NCBI RefSeq assembly: GCF_947253395.1
Contig: NZ_CAMXYY010000003.1
Location: forward strand, 1 to 57,750
Direction of reading: 5' to 3'
Length of the DNA stretch: 57,750 nucleotides
DNA from: an uncultured Olegusella sp.
GTDB taxonomy: Bacteria; Actinomycetota; Coriobacteriia; Coriobacteriales; Atopobiaceae
Shown: one piece after another, positions 10,354 to 18,642 of the stretch
How positions within the stretch are numbered: the stretch's first letter is position 1
Layout: each line of letters opens with the position of its first letter
Notes under the pieces: model-generated
The model's input: the letters and a program-made list of their open reading frames with translations, nothing else
The model's database searches: none
What the model was told of the DNA's origin: nothing
Position numbers and translations under genes: made by a program

Positions 10354-11514
10354 CTATCTTGTTTTGGACTTGTATGTCTCGTCAATATGTTCATAAATAA
10401 GTTGGGCAATACGTTCAGTTGAACCTGGTGTTATCCCTTCAAAGTAGGATTGAGTAAAGGCGGAGTAATTTTTTTGAATGCATGCTAAATATTCGCTGTT
10501 ATGTAGAGCTGTGGCGATATCTTCAGCATAAATTGTGCCAAACAGTTGTGGGTTGTGCAGAGGATCAATATTGAGGCCGGGGGAGTAAGAATACTCCTCA
10601 TAATCTGGCATAAAGAAAAGTACCGTACTTCCTATAAGACCAGCCTCCAGAGCGATAGCTGAGTAATCGGTTATTACCACGTCTGCCAAACGAAGTAATT
10701 CCTCAGTGCTGTGACCGGGCAATACAAATACGTTGGCAGGAAGTCTGTCAGGATTGTTGAGTGTGGTTAAGGGATGCTTTGACACAATGAGATTAATGGG
10801 AAGCTCAACCAATGCAGCAGAGAGACTATTGATAGCAGTCTCTTGCCAGTCATCTTTGGTGTGCGAGGGGCGTAGGGTGGGTGCGTATAAAACATTCATA
10901 TTGCCGTTATTGAGCCAGGGATATTCAGTGATAAATTTGGTTTTAAGTTCAGCTTGGCTTGGCCCTGTAAGAAGGCGGTCAATGCGGGGGAGACCAAGAG
11001 CTACTACATAATCTTCAGGATAGAAAAATGCCTTTTCATATGCAGCATTGCTTCCGGGACCAGCGGAGATAATGAGATCATAGTTTTGATGCATGTGAGC
11101 AAGTCTTGCGTATGAGGAGGAACGACCCGCAGCTGTGTCAATGCTCTGAAAGCCAAACTTTTTGATAGCGCCTACGGCATGCCATAACTGTATAACAAAT
11201 ACGCCTTTTCGTTTATGAGGTATACAAACGGTAGGGTTATAGCCATCAAGGACAACTACCTTTGATGTTCTTGCATACCAAAGCTGAGAAGTCATGTGTC
11301 GTATCAGTTGCCCCAAACCATGCTGTTCGGGTTTGCTTGTACGAATAACAATAGATAGCTCAGGATCATTTTTTTGTAGATAGTTGGCAAGCATGCAGAA
11401 ATCCACAGAAGGGACTTTACCTTGCCGCGATAAAAAAGCTACGCGCCGTTTGAGGGGAAAGAGACTAAAAAGCACAGAAAGTAGACGAAGACCTATACCG
11501 AGTATGAATAGCAT
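10354..11514 (-). CDS. CDP-glycerol glycerophosphotransferase-like (TagB/TagF family)
   Basis: 386 aa with the Glyphos_transf fold of teichoic-acid primases and polymerases. It starts with a hydrophobic, membrane-associating helix (MLFILGIGLRLLSVLFSLF). Family motifs are present: QLWHAVGAIKKFG near residue 108, where His is the presumed catalytic base; YAPTLRPS near 218; and ITDYSAIALEAG near 281, the nucleotide/phosphate-binding segment. The enzyme should transfer a polyol phosphate, probably glycerol phosphate from CDP-glycerol, to a lipid-linked acceptor at the inner membrane face. It follows the next minus-strand gene by 8 bp, so the two are co-transcribed. Length matches TagB better than the longer TagF. 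Confidence 0.87.
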   Translation of the reverse strand: MLFILGIGLRLLSVLFSLFPLKRRVAFLSRQGKVPSVDFCMLANYLQKNDPELSIVIRTSKPEQHGLGQLIRHMTSQLWYARTSKVVVLDGYNPTVCIPHKRKGVFVIQLWHAVGAIKKFGFQSIDTAAGRSSSYARLAHMHQNYDLIISAGPGSNAAYEKAFFYPEDYVVALGLPRIDRLLTGPSQAELKTKFITEYPWLNNGNMNVLYAPTLRPSHTKDDWQETAINSLSAALVELPINLIVSKHPLTTLNNPDRLPANVFVLPGHSTEELLRLADVVITDYSAIALEAGLIGSTVLFFMPDYEEYSYSPGLNIDPLHNPQLFGTIYAEDIATALHNSEYLACIQKNYSAFTQSYFEGITPGSTERIAQLIYEHIDETYKSKTR

Positions 11515-11522
11515 AGATCTAC

Positions 11523-12866
11523 CTACTTTGATTCTATAGGCATGTTAAAGATATGCGCGATTGCTCGTTGAGATGCATATCCATCATCTTTAGGTAAGAA
11601 GTATTTGCGGAACTTCTGATATGCCTCCCCATAGTTTTCTTGCCACGTATCAAGTTGTTGTATTGCTTGGATGACCTCTTCTCCCGTACTGCATTTGGGA
11701 CCAGGAATCGTGTGGGGATCAAAGTAAAAACCACGCACATGATCATCATAAAACTCAAAGTCTGGCCAGTAGAAAATGAGAGGACGCTGAGTAACAGCGT
11801 AGTCAAAAAAAACCGAAGAATAATCAGTCATCAGTGCGTCTGCCACAATATATAGATCATTGATATCAGCAACAGCGGCAGCGTTATATACAAAGCTGTC
11901 ATATTTGGCAAAGTCAAACTCATTTGCAATGTAATAATGTGGACGGAAAAGGATGCACCACTCATCACTGAGCTGCCGCTGCAAAAGATCAAAATCAATG
12001 AGGGTATCCTGGACATACCCGATACCTGCTTTGTAATCGTTATCTCGCCATGTGGGTGCATAGAGTAAGAGTTTTTTGTTTTGAGGAATGTTAAGTTCAT
12101 CCATAATGGCTGCTTTAGCATGCGTAAGACTATCGGGGGTCTTACACGCACGCGCAATGCGATCATTGCGGGGGTAGCCCACTTCAAGCACCGTAGAGGA
12201 ACGACGTTCTGGTTCAAGCCCAAAGGCATCGCTGAGATGCTTAGAGGTAAAGGGCGATGGCGAGATAAGATAGCTCCACTTTGCTGAATCAATTTTGAAA
12301 CGATTAGCAAGTTCCAGTGTGGTATTGAGTGCATTAGTTGTATTTACTTGTACATCAAAACCTAATCTTTTTAGGGGTGTGCCATGCCAGCACTGCACAT
12401 AAACTTGGTCGGGTTTGGGCAGTACATACTCAGGACAACGTGCATTAAAAATCCAGTATTGAGCACGGGCTAGAATACGGAGGTAGTCCTCAGTACTACG
12501 TTCAACAAAATGAGCGCGAGAAAGGCGAGGATCATTTTGAAACTGTTCAAGTTTGTCCTCACGGAAAATCCACCACAGTTCATAATCATCAAAGTAGCTG
12601 TTGGCACACATTGCCTCATATATAGCACGAGGAGAGTCGGCAAAAGATCGACCCATAAAGCAGCTAAAGACAACTACCTTGGAATCTGTTGCGATATGTG
12701 CTGTAAGGCGCTCATACCTCCGACGTTCATGTGCCCACCATCGTGCGCGAGACCACTGACGAGTACTGGGGAAGTAACGTAGAATTGCTTTGCCTGCTGT
12801 GCGTATGAGCTGATTTAGCTTTATATGTGGTGTATTCACGTCAGTCCCTTTAGGAGAAATATCCAT
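11523..12866 (-). CDS. CDP-glycerol glycerophosphotransferase family protein
   Basis: About 447 aa. Family motifs are clear: QCWHGTPLKRLG near residue 158 with the catalytic-type His, LLYAPTWRDN near 270, and TDYSSVFFDYAV near 345. It should transfer glycerol phosphate or another polyol phosphate from its CDP form onto a wall polymer precursor. The frame is open up to 13004, but those extra 46 residues resemble no family member and run through the promoter of the divergent tagD remnant; ATG 12866 with AAAGGGAC/AGGAG-rich sequence nearby is preferred. First gene of the minus-strand run 12866-8148. The DNA around its start codon has a partial copy at 15434-15490 (see findings). Confidence 0.88.
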   Translation of the reverse strand: MDISPKGTDVNTPHIKLNQLIRTAGKAILRYFPSTRQWSRARWWAHERRRYERLTAHIATDSKVVVFSCFMGRSFADSPRAIYEAMCANSYFDDYELWWIFREDKLEQFQNDPRLSRAHFVERSTEDYLRILARAQYWIFNARCPEYVLPKPDQVYVQCWHGTPLKRLGFDVQVNTTNALNTTLELANRFKIDSAKWSYLISPSPFTSKHLSDAFGLEPERRSSTVLEVGYPRNDRIARACKTPDSLTHAKAAIMDELNIPQNKKLLLYAPTWRDNDYKAGIGYVQDTLIDFDLLQRQLSDEWCILFRPHYYIANEFDFAKYDSFVYNAAAVADINDLYIVADALMTDYSSVFFDYAVTQRPLIFYWPDFEFYDDHVRGFYFDPHTIPGPKCSTGEEVIQAIQQLDTWQENYGEAYQKFRKYFLPKDDGYASQRAIAHIFNMPIESK

Positions 12867-12911
12867 AGTACTTATAAGTATAGGCGAACAAATAAAACAG
12901 GTGGAAATGGG

Positions 12912-12920
12912 TGGTAGAAT
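12912..12920 (+). promoter_or_regulatory. Extended -10 promoter element, copy 1
   Basis: TGGTAGAAT matches the extended -10 consensus TGnTATAAT with one change. It lies 44 bp before the start of the deleted tagD copy. The same string with flanking GGTAGAATATGTGC recurs at 15548-15556 in front of the intact tagD, so the promoter was duplicated along with the genes. No good -35 is seen, as expected for an extended -10. Confidence 0.5.
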
Positions 12921-12963
12921 ATGTGCACTGATTTGATTGTCTATGACAAAAAGAGTTGCTCTC

Positions 12964-13182
12964 ATGCCGTATTGTGAAGAAAACGGAGAATATACCAGAC
13001 TCAAGCACTGGGAACAAAAACTGAGTGATGTGAAGGACTATCACATTGACACCGTTGTTATGGGTGGTGATTGGGCGGCTTCTAATCGCTTTGAGTATCT
13101 CAAGAAATGTTGTGATGTTGCATATCTTGATCGTACGCCTGGAATTTCTACTACTGATGTAAAAGGACGACTTCAGAAATAA
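12964..13182 (+). pseudogene. tagD copy with in-frame deletion of the catalytic core
   Basis: This 72-codon frame is a shortened copy of the intact tagD at 15607. Its first 15 codons (MPYCEENGEYTRLKH) match the start of TagD, and the rest from WEQKL to ISTTDVKGRLQK matches the TagD C-terminal third (GGDWAASNRFEYLK against GGDWAGSDRFEYLK). About 70 codons between are gone, including the HxGH nucleotide-binding motif, so it cannot be a working cytidylyltransferase. The deletion kept the frame and the upstream promoter element, and the stop is 1 bp from the next start. It may still serve to couple translation into the downstream gene. Whether the peptide is made or stable is unknown. Confidence 0.85.
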
Positions 13183-13183
13183 G

Positions 13184-15340
13184 ATGAGCATGAGTAAAGA
13201 AGCAAAGCGTGGCGTGGATACGACAGGCGGTTATCGCTTTATTGAACAAAGCCTAGAAGGAATTACGGGTCAACCTATTTTTGTCGCAATTGAGCAAAAG
13301 GGAAAAATTCTCACAATTAAACTCCCAAAAGGAGCGATACGTTCTGAACATTCTTGGATTGTACTTACTCAGAAGAAAAAAATATTGTGGGCACGATTGG
13401 TAACCCAAGAAGAGCTGGCTAATCAGCAGCTTGTAGTTGACCTGGCAGAGATAGGTATCCATCTTTGTGAGAACCATGTGCCACGCGCATCGTTTGCTCT
13501 TTTTTCACCTGCAACCGATGCTCCTGTGTGTTATCAGAGCTTTAAGTTTCAGACATCTCATCCTATTCAAGATGACAAAATAATTGTGCATTTTGATCCT
13601 GTTGCTTTGCCGGCAAATTGCACACCTCCCCATACTCTGGTTTTTCATCAAGAAACTGCTGATAGCTTCCCGATAATTGCAGCGTATGTTGCCAACAACA
13701 CTTTATTGCTTGCTGTTGTAGTGTGTTGGTCTGATGAGTTGCCCTCTCGTTTTGTCTCAGGAATTGCTGACGTTGCTCGGTGTAAACGTAACGGTTATAT
13801 AACTCTTAAAGTCAAGTTACGTAAAGGTAATTACCGAGCGAAAGCTCTTGAACTTATCTATCGCAGTGTATCTGAGCCTGTATCTTTTGTGCTTGATACA
13901 ACTGTTTACGAACAAGGGGACTGGATTTATCTCAGTACATGCTTTGATACGAATGCCCTTGAGTTCCGTGAGATTTACTGGGACCTGCTTATTGATCTTG
14001 AGCAAGATGGCAAAGTGGTCAAAACATTTGTGAAGTGTTCCAGAGCGCTCATAAAAAGACTTGCGGTATGGGGGGATTCAATTTTGCTTGACAGCGGTTT
14101 ATTGCTCTTCCCTTATCCCACATTGTTAGCTTATCGACTTGCCTTTGCGGTGCGCCCTGCTTCACCATATGATTCGTTTCTAACACGTTTTTATGGGATA
14201 GCAGCGCGTATATGCGCGCAGATGTTTGGCTCTTTTTACAAAGATCGACACATTTGGTTGGTGTATGAGAAGTTTTGCGAGCTTGCCGAGGATAATGGCT
14301 ATCATTTTTTTCGCTACTGTATGGAAGAACTTTCTGCAGAAGAAAAAAAGGATATTTATTATGTCATCGACAAAAAAGCTCCCGCTTATGACAAGGTAAA
14401 GCAATATGGTCGACATATTATTAGCTTTATGAGTTTTAAGCATCTTTTTTATGCCCTAATTGCAAAGTTATATGTGGGCTCAGACTCTAGTGCTCATCTT
14501 TATCAGTGGCGCCCCAAGCCCAATATCGTCCAATCGTGTATTCGTAAACATGACATGCTCTTTTTGCAGCATGGTGTTATCGCCTTGAAGCGTGTTGACC
14601 AAGGCTTTGGTGCAGATAGTGCCAGTCCTATCACGTATTTTTTGACTTCATCACAGAGAGAAAAAAAGATTATTGTTGATCATTTTGGTTATGCAGATCA
14701 CCAAGTTGCTGTTTTGGGACTTTCGCGTTGGGATGCTTTGGAAAATCGCGCCAACAAGGCGCATCCTTCTATTCTTGTCATGCCCACTTGGCGTCCCTGG
14801 CTTGAAGAACAGAGTATGAATATCTTTGTTCAGAGTGACTATTTCAAGGCATATCAGGCGTTGCTGACCAATAAAAAGTTGATTACGCTTCTTGAGATGT
14901 ATGATGCGACGCTCCAACTTTTTATCCATCCCAAGATTAATGAATTTATTGAGGCATTCCGTACGGATAATCCCCGTGTTAAATTGATACCTTTGGGAGA
15001 ACGCCCGCTCAACGAACTAATCATGGAGTGTTCTTTGTTGGTGACAGACTACTCTAGTGTATGTTGGGATGTACTGTATCAAGATAAGCCTGTTGTGTTT
15101 TATCAATTTGATCAGATAGAGTTTCTAGAATATGTGGGAAGTTATATTGATTTTGCTTGTGATCTTCCCGGTCCTGTAGGTACAACGGTAGATGAAACAA
15201 TCGAAATAATTACTTCCGTGCTTGAAAATGACTGTGTGGCGCTTGATGTTGATTTGCAAAAAGCTGCACAGTGGTATGCCTTTCGCGATAAAGAAAATCG
15301 TGCACGTACCTATCAATTTATCAAGGCACATGGCTACTGA
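13184..15340 (+). CDS. CDP-glycerol glycerophosphotransferase, TagF-like (copy 1)
   Basis: 718 aa. Residues 1-330 are a beta-rich N-terminal region seen in long TagF-like proteins of Gram-positives; residues 340-718 are the Glyphos_transf domain. Motifs: IWLVYEKFCELAEDNGY near 350, LFLQHGVIALKRVD near 458 with the catalytic-type His, ILVMPTWRPWLEEQ near 527, and VTDYSSVCWDVLYQ near 620. It should polymerise or attach glycerol phosphate at the inner face of the membrane. It is a close paralogue of 16050-18203 (the C-terminal halves share long identical runs), and both sit directly behind a tagD copy. Translation probably depends on the tagD remnant that ends 1 bp before its start. A second in-frame ATG lies at 13190. 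Confidence 0.9.
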   Translation: MSMSKEAKRGVDTTGGYRFIEQSLEGITGQPIFVAIEQKGKILTIKLPKGAIRSEHSWIVLTQKKKILWARLVTQEELANQQLVVDLAEIGIHLCENHVPRASFALFSPATDAPVCYQSFKFQTSHPIQDDKIIVHFDPVALPANCTPPHTLVFHQETADSFPIIAAYVANNTLLLAVVVCWSDELPSRFVSGIADVARCKRNGYITLKVKLRKGNYRAKALELIYRSVSEPVSFVLDTTVYEQGDWIYLSTCFDTNALEFREIYWDLLIDLEQDGKVVKTFVKCSRALIKRLAVWGDSILLDSGLLLFPYPTLLAYRLAFAVRPASPYDSFLTRFYGIAARICAQMFGSFYKDRHIWLVYEKFCELAEDNGYHFFRYCMEELSAEEKKDIYYVIDKKAPAYDKVKQYGRHIISFMSFKHLFYALIAKLYVGSDSSAHLYQWRPKPNIVQSCIRKHDMLFLQHGVIALKRVDQGFGADSASPITYFLTSSQREKKIIVDHFGYADHQVAVLGLSRWDALENRANKAHPSILVMPTWRPWLEEQSMNIFVQSDYFKAYQALLTNKKLITLLEMYDATLQLFIHPKINEFIEAFRTDNPRVKLIPLGERPLNELIMECSLLVTDYSSVCWDVLYQDKPVVFYQFDQIEFLEYVGSYIDFACDLPGPVGTTVDETIEIITSVLENDCVALDVDLQKAAQWYAFRDKENRARTYQFIKAHGY

Positions 15341-15547
15341 TTTTCTCGTGGTAAAGTGCTTGAAATATTAAGCTTCAACTACGCTTCGTAATAGTATGGC
15401 TGAGCATATTGTTATAGATACATGACTGTTCCCGCGGTACGTACTAATTGGCGCAGTTTCATTTTGGCTGTATTCACGCCAGTCCCTTCATGATGCGTTT
15501 GTTGTTAATCCGAGTATAGGTTAAGGCAGATGCTTTGGGGGGAGGGA

Positions 15548-15556
15548 TGGTAGAAT
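15548..15556 (+). promoter_or_regulatory. Extended -10 promoter element, copy 2
   Basis: TGGTAGAAT, identical to the element at 12912-12920 and 50 bp before the intact tagD. The surrounding 15434-15490 block also resembles the start region of the minus-strand gene at 12866. This supports a duplicated promoter region. Confidence 0.5.
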
Positions 15557-15606
15557 ATGTGCGTTGATTTATCTGCGAATACTTGAAGACTTAGGAAAGA
15601 TAGCCA

Positions 15607-16035
15607 ATGCCTTATTTTTCTGGAAACGGTGAATACACTGGTCTTAAGCGCGTGCTGACCTATGGTACCTTTGACTTGCTGCATTATGGTCATATCCGCC
15701 TACTTCGCCGTGCAGCAGCACTTGGTGATTATCTTGTGGTGGCTCTCTCGACTGACGAATTCAATGCAGGTAAAGGTAAGACTTCGTTTTATGACTACGA
15801 AACTCGCAAAGAGATGCTTGAGGCCATTCGTTATGTTGACCTTGTAATTCCTGAGAAGAGCTGGGAACAAAAGATCGAGGACGTACAAAAATATCACATT
15901 GATACCGTGGTAATGGGCGGTGACTGGGCTGGTTCTGATCGTTTTGAGTATCTCAAGGAATACTGTGATGTGGTCTATTTAGATCGCACAGAAGGTATTT
16001 CTACTACCGATGTAAAAAGCAGACTTCAGTCTTAG
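15607..16035 (+). CDS. tagD: Glycerol-3-phosphate cytidylyltransferase
   Basis: 142 aa, close to the usual length of TagD (about 130 aa). It makes CDP-glycerol from CTP and glycerol 3-phosphate in the cytoplasm. The nucleotidyltransferase signatures are complete: TYGTFDLLHYGHIRLL (residues 17-32) with the HxGH motif, and RTEGISTTDVKSR near the C-terminus with the ISTT motif. A ten-residue N-terminal extension (MPYFSGNGEY) precedes the core and is shared with the deleted copy at 12964, so this start is real in both. It directly precedes a TagF-like gene (14 bp), so substrate and polymerase are made together. It is the only intact source of CDP-glycerol visible here, and at least four possible users of that donor lie nearby. 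Confidence 0.95.
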   Translation: MPYFSGNGEYTGLKRVLTYGTFDLLHYGHIRLLRRAAALGDYLVVALSTDEFNAGKGKTSFYDYETRKEMLEAIRYVDLVIPEKSWEQKIEDVQKYHIDTVVMGGDWAGSDRFEYLKEYCDVVYLDRTEGISTTDVKSRLQS

Positions 16036-16049
16036 GTGGATTGTTTCTT

Positions 16050-18203
16050 ATGACTTTTTCAAAGGTACCCGTTTTCCCTTCGGATTCAATTGATACTCTT
16101 TCTAAGTTGCTTCCCCATGTTGAAATTTCTGATGTAAAGGTTGAGGCTTCAATTGAAGGGGAGTCACTATTGATTGAACTCCCTCAGAATTTTGTCTTGC
16201 ATGAGCACATATACTTATATTTGGTAAAACGAGAAAAAGTTCTTTGGGTACGTAAGCTCTATAAAAACGGTGTTTTTTCTTATCGAATTTCCCTTAATTT
16301 AAAAGATTTCCTTAGATATTTTTGTGAGCATGATATTAAGCGCGCCACTTTTGCACTGTTTGATGGTGATGAAAAAGAAAAGCGTATAGTTTCGTATAAC
16401 TTAAAGATTGTGTCAGATGCAAAGACTAATCCTTATGATCGGTCAGCTGATTACTATCCTTCACTCCTTGAAACACAGTTTCATCAGACTCCGTATCCAG
16501 CACTTTCACATCAAGTAGATAATGAAACTACCTTAGCAATTACTCCTTATGTAAGAAAAAATGATGGAGCACTTTCTTTAATGGCTTCTTGGGCGGATGA
16601 AGTTCCTTCAAATTATTTATACGGAAAGCTGTTATCGTTGTCCTGCAATCGCGCAGGGAAAGTAACTGTGTGCGTTCAAGTTCCAAATGTTGATTTTAAC
16701 TGCCAAGGCATGGAACTAGTATATAGGAGCATCTCAGATAGGGTTGTACATAATCTAAATACACAGCTTAACCAGCAAGATGGACAAACACTTATTTCAA
16801 GTTCCTTTTTCCCCGAGCAATTAGGGGTGCGAGAAATATACTGGGATTTCTTTTTGATTCTTACAAAAAGCGGACATCGCTTTAGAATTTGTGTAAAAGT
16901 ACCAAAAAAGACAATTCATCGTTTTATTGTGTGGGGTACCCATATAAAGTTATCGAATGGTTTGATTTTCTTTCCATATGCTACTACAAAGGCAAAACGT
17001 CTTGCATTTACCTGTAGACCAGTGTCTAAATACGATAGTTTTGCTACGAGAATGTACTCCCTGTTAGCTGTTATTCTTGCCCCTGTAGTAAAAAAATTAA
17101 TTCCTCATAGGAATATTTGGTTGATATATGAGAAGTTTTGCACCTTGGCAGAGGATAATGGTTACTACTTCTTTCGCTATTGTATGGATAGCCTCACTCC
17201 TGCTGAAAATAAAGATATCTATTACGTTATAGATAAAAAATCTCCAGCTTATGCGAATGTTAAAAAGTATGGCTTTCATGTATTAAATTTCATGGGTTTT
17301 AAGCATCTTTTGTATACGTTACTCGCAAATCTTTATGTGGGTTCTGACTCTACGCAACATCTCTATCAGTGGCGTGCTATGCCCAACATTATTCAAACTC
17401 GCATGAGAAAAAAAGATATGCTGTTTTTGCAACATGGAGTTATTGCAATGAAGCGTGTTGATAAAGGTTTTGGTGCAAATAATTCAAGCCCTATTAAATT
17501 CTTTCTCACATCCTCAAAAGCAGAGCAACAAATTATCGTAAATTATTTTGGATATGCCAAACACGAAGTTCCTGTACTCGGACTTTCTCGCTGGGATGTT
17601 CTTGAAGATCGCTCTAATTTAAAGCACCCTATGATTTTGGTAATGCCTACTTGGCGTCCTTGGCTTGAAGAGCAAAACATGAATGTATTCATTGCTAGTG
17701 AGTATTTCAAGGCATACTCTCAATTACTTTGTGACAATAAGTTGGCTACTATTCTTGAACAATCTGACGCTACGATTAATTTCTTTATTCATCCCAAATT
17801 GGGGTCTTTTATAGAAGCGTTTAGCACTGATTCTCCGCGCGTGCATTTTGTTGCTTTGGGTACAAGACCTCTGAATGAACTCATTATGGAATGTTCGATG
17901 TTAGTGACTGATTATTCGAGCGTTTGTTGGGATGTCCTCTATCAGAACAAGCCTGTGGTGTACTACCAGTTTGATCAGCAAGACTTTCTGAAATATGTTG
18001 GGGCGTATTTAGATTTCAATACAGATCTTCCAGGAAGTGTGTGTAAGACAGTTCAAGAATCGATTGAAGCAATTGAATCTGTGTTAAAGCGTGACTGTAA
18101 ACTTTTGCCCGAAAACAGTGTTAAGGCTGCACGTTGGTATATTGCTCGAGACAAAAACAATCGAGAACGTACTTATCAATTTATAAAGCAGCAGGGATAT
18201 TAA
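16050..18203 (+). CDS. CDP-glycerol glycerophosphotransferase, TagF-like (copy 2)
   Basis: About 717 aa, paralogue of 13184-15340 with the same two-part build: a beta-rich N-terminal region and a C-terminal Glyphos_transf domain (LFLQHGVIAMKRVD near 458, ILVMPTWRPWLEEQ near 527, VTDYSSVCWDVLYQ near 620). The N-terminal regions of the two copies have diverged much more than the catalytic halves, so acceptor or partner specificity may differ. The frame opens at a TTG at 16041, but AGGTGGA at 16034-16040 is well spaced for the ATG at 16050. It follows tagD by 14 bp. Base composition is more AT-rich than copy 1, so the duplication is old or was followed by recombination with a related strain. Confidence 0.9.
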   Translation: MTFSKVPVFPSDSIDTLSKLLPHVEISDVKVEASIEGESLLIELPQNFVLHEHIYLYLVKREKVLWVRKLYKNGVFSYRISLNLKDFLRYFCEHDIKRATFALFDGDEKEKRIVSYNLKIVSDAKTNPYDRSADYYPSLLETQFHQTPYPALSHQVDNETTLAITPYVRKNDGALSLMASWADEVPSNYLYGKLLSLSCNRAGKVTVCVQVPNVDFNCQGMELVYRSISDRVVHNLNTQLNQQDGQTLISSSFFPEQLGVREIYWDFFLILTKSGHRFRICVKVPKKTIHRFIVWGTHIKLSNGLIFFPYATTKAKRLAFTCRPVSKYDSFATRMYSLLAVILAPVVKKLIPHRNIWLIYEKFCTLAEDNGYYFFRYCMDSLTPAENKDIYYVIDKKSPAYANVKKYGFHVLNFMGFKHLLYTLLANLYVGSDSTQHLYQWRAMPNIIQTRMRKKDMLFLQHGVIAMKRVDKGFGANNSSPIKFFLTSSKAEQQIIVNYFGYAKHEVPVLGLSRWDVLEDRSNLKHPMILVMPTWRPWLEEQNMNVFIASEYFKAYSQLLCDNKLATILEQSDATINFFIHPKLGSFIEAFSTDSPRVHFVALGTRPLNELIMECSMLVTDYSSVCWDVLYQNKPVVYYQFDQQDFLKYVGAYLDFNTDLPGSVCKTVQESIEAIESVLKRDCKLLPENSVKAARWYIARDKNNRERTYQFIKQQGY

Positions 18204-18232
18204 TTATATGGGTTAGTTTTTGCATTACAGCC

Positions 18233-18552
18233 AGCGATTTGCTGTGTAATATTCCCGCAGATAGAAATGTATTTGCTTATGTAGTATCAGATATTTAATA
18301 CCTATTACCGTAGGTAGTTTATCTTTACCGAAAGCGATGAAAAAGGTGTGAGCCTGCGTGATCACCTTGCGTTATATGCGAGTGATTCACAGGTGCAAGA
18401 TACGTTTTTATGTTAGATGATTCTTTTCAGAAGGAAGGTACTTCTATAAAAAGGATTGACAAGGCTATATGGCACTTGACGAAAAGCCAGATGACTTCAA
18501 GCTTATACTCTCTCAAGACCATATGAAACTGCATCAGATTGTTTCTCAGTGA
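18233..18552 (+). pseudogene. Decayed 3' end of a DUF6541-type gene
   Basis: No intact frame lies between 18204 and 18642, but translation across frames gives clear pieces of the end of the next gene's protein, in order: SDLLCNIPADRNVFAYVVSDI matches SDLVINIPTDGSAFAYALDDI; then RDHLALYASDSQVQDTF matches TRLKAFSRDQEVQQTL; then DEKPDDFKLILSQDHMKLH matches SDKTPGFTVVLSESDMRLY. At least two frameshifts and several stops separate them. About the last 110 residues of the 676-aa paralogue are represented. The remnant sits exactly where a DUF6541 gene would follow tagF. Confidence 0.8.
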
Positions 18553-18642
18553 GCTGTAGCTGTTTAAGTGCTTTTTAGATAATGTTCATGTATCTTGGAA
18601 GTGTTGGACATACAAGACTTCTCTTACTAAAGGAATTCCAAA

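Noticed and set aside
12867..13004. N-terminal extension of the transferase gene ending at 11523
   Set aside because: The extra 46 residues have no family counterpart and overlap the promoter of the divergent tagD copy.
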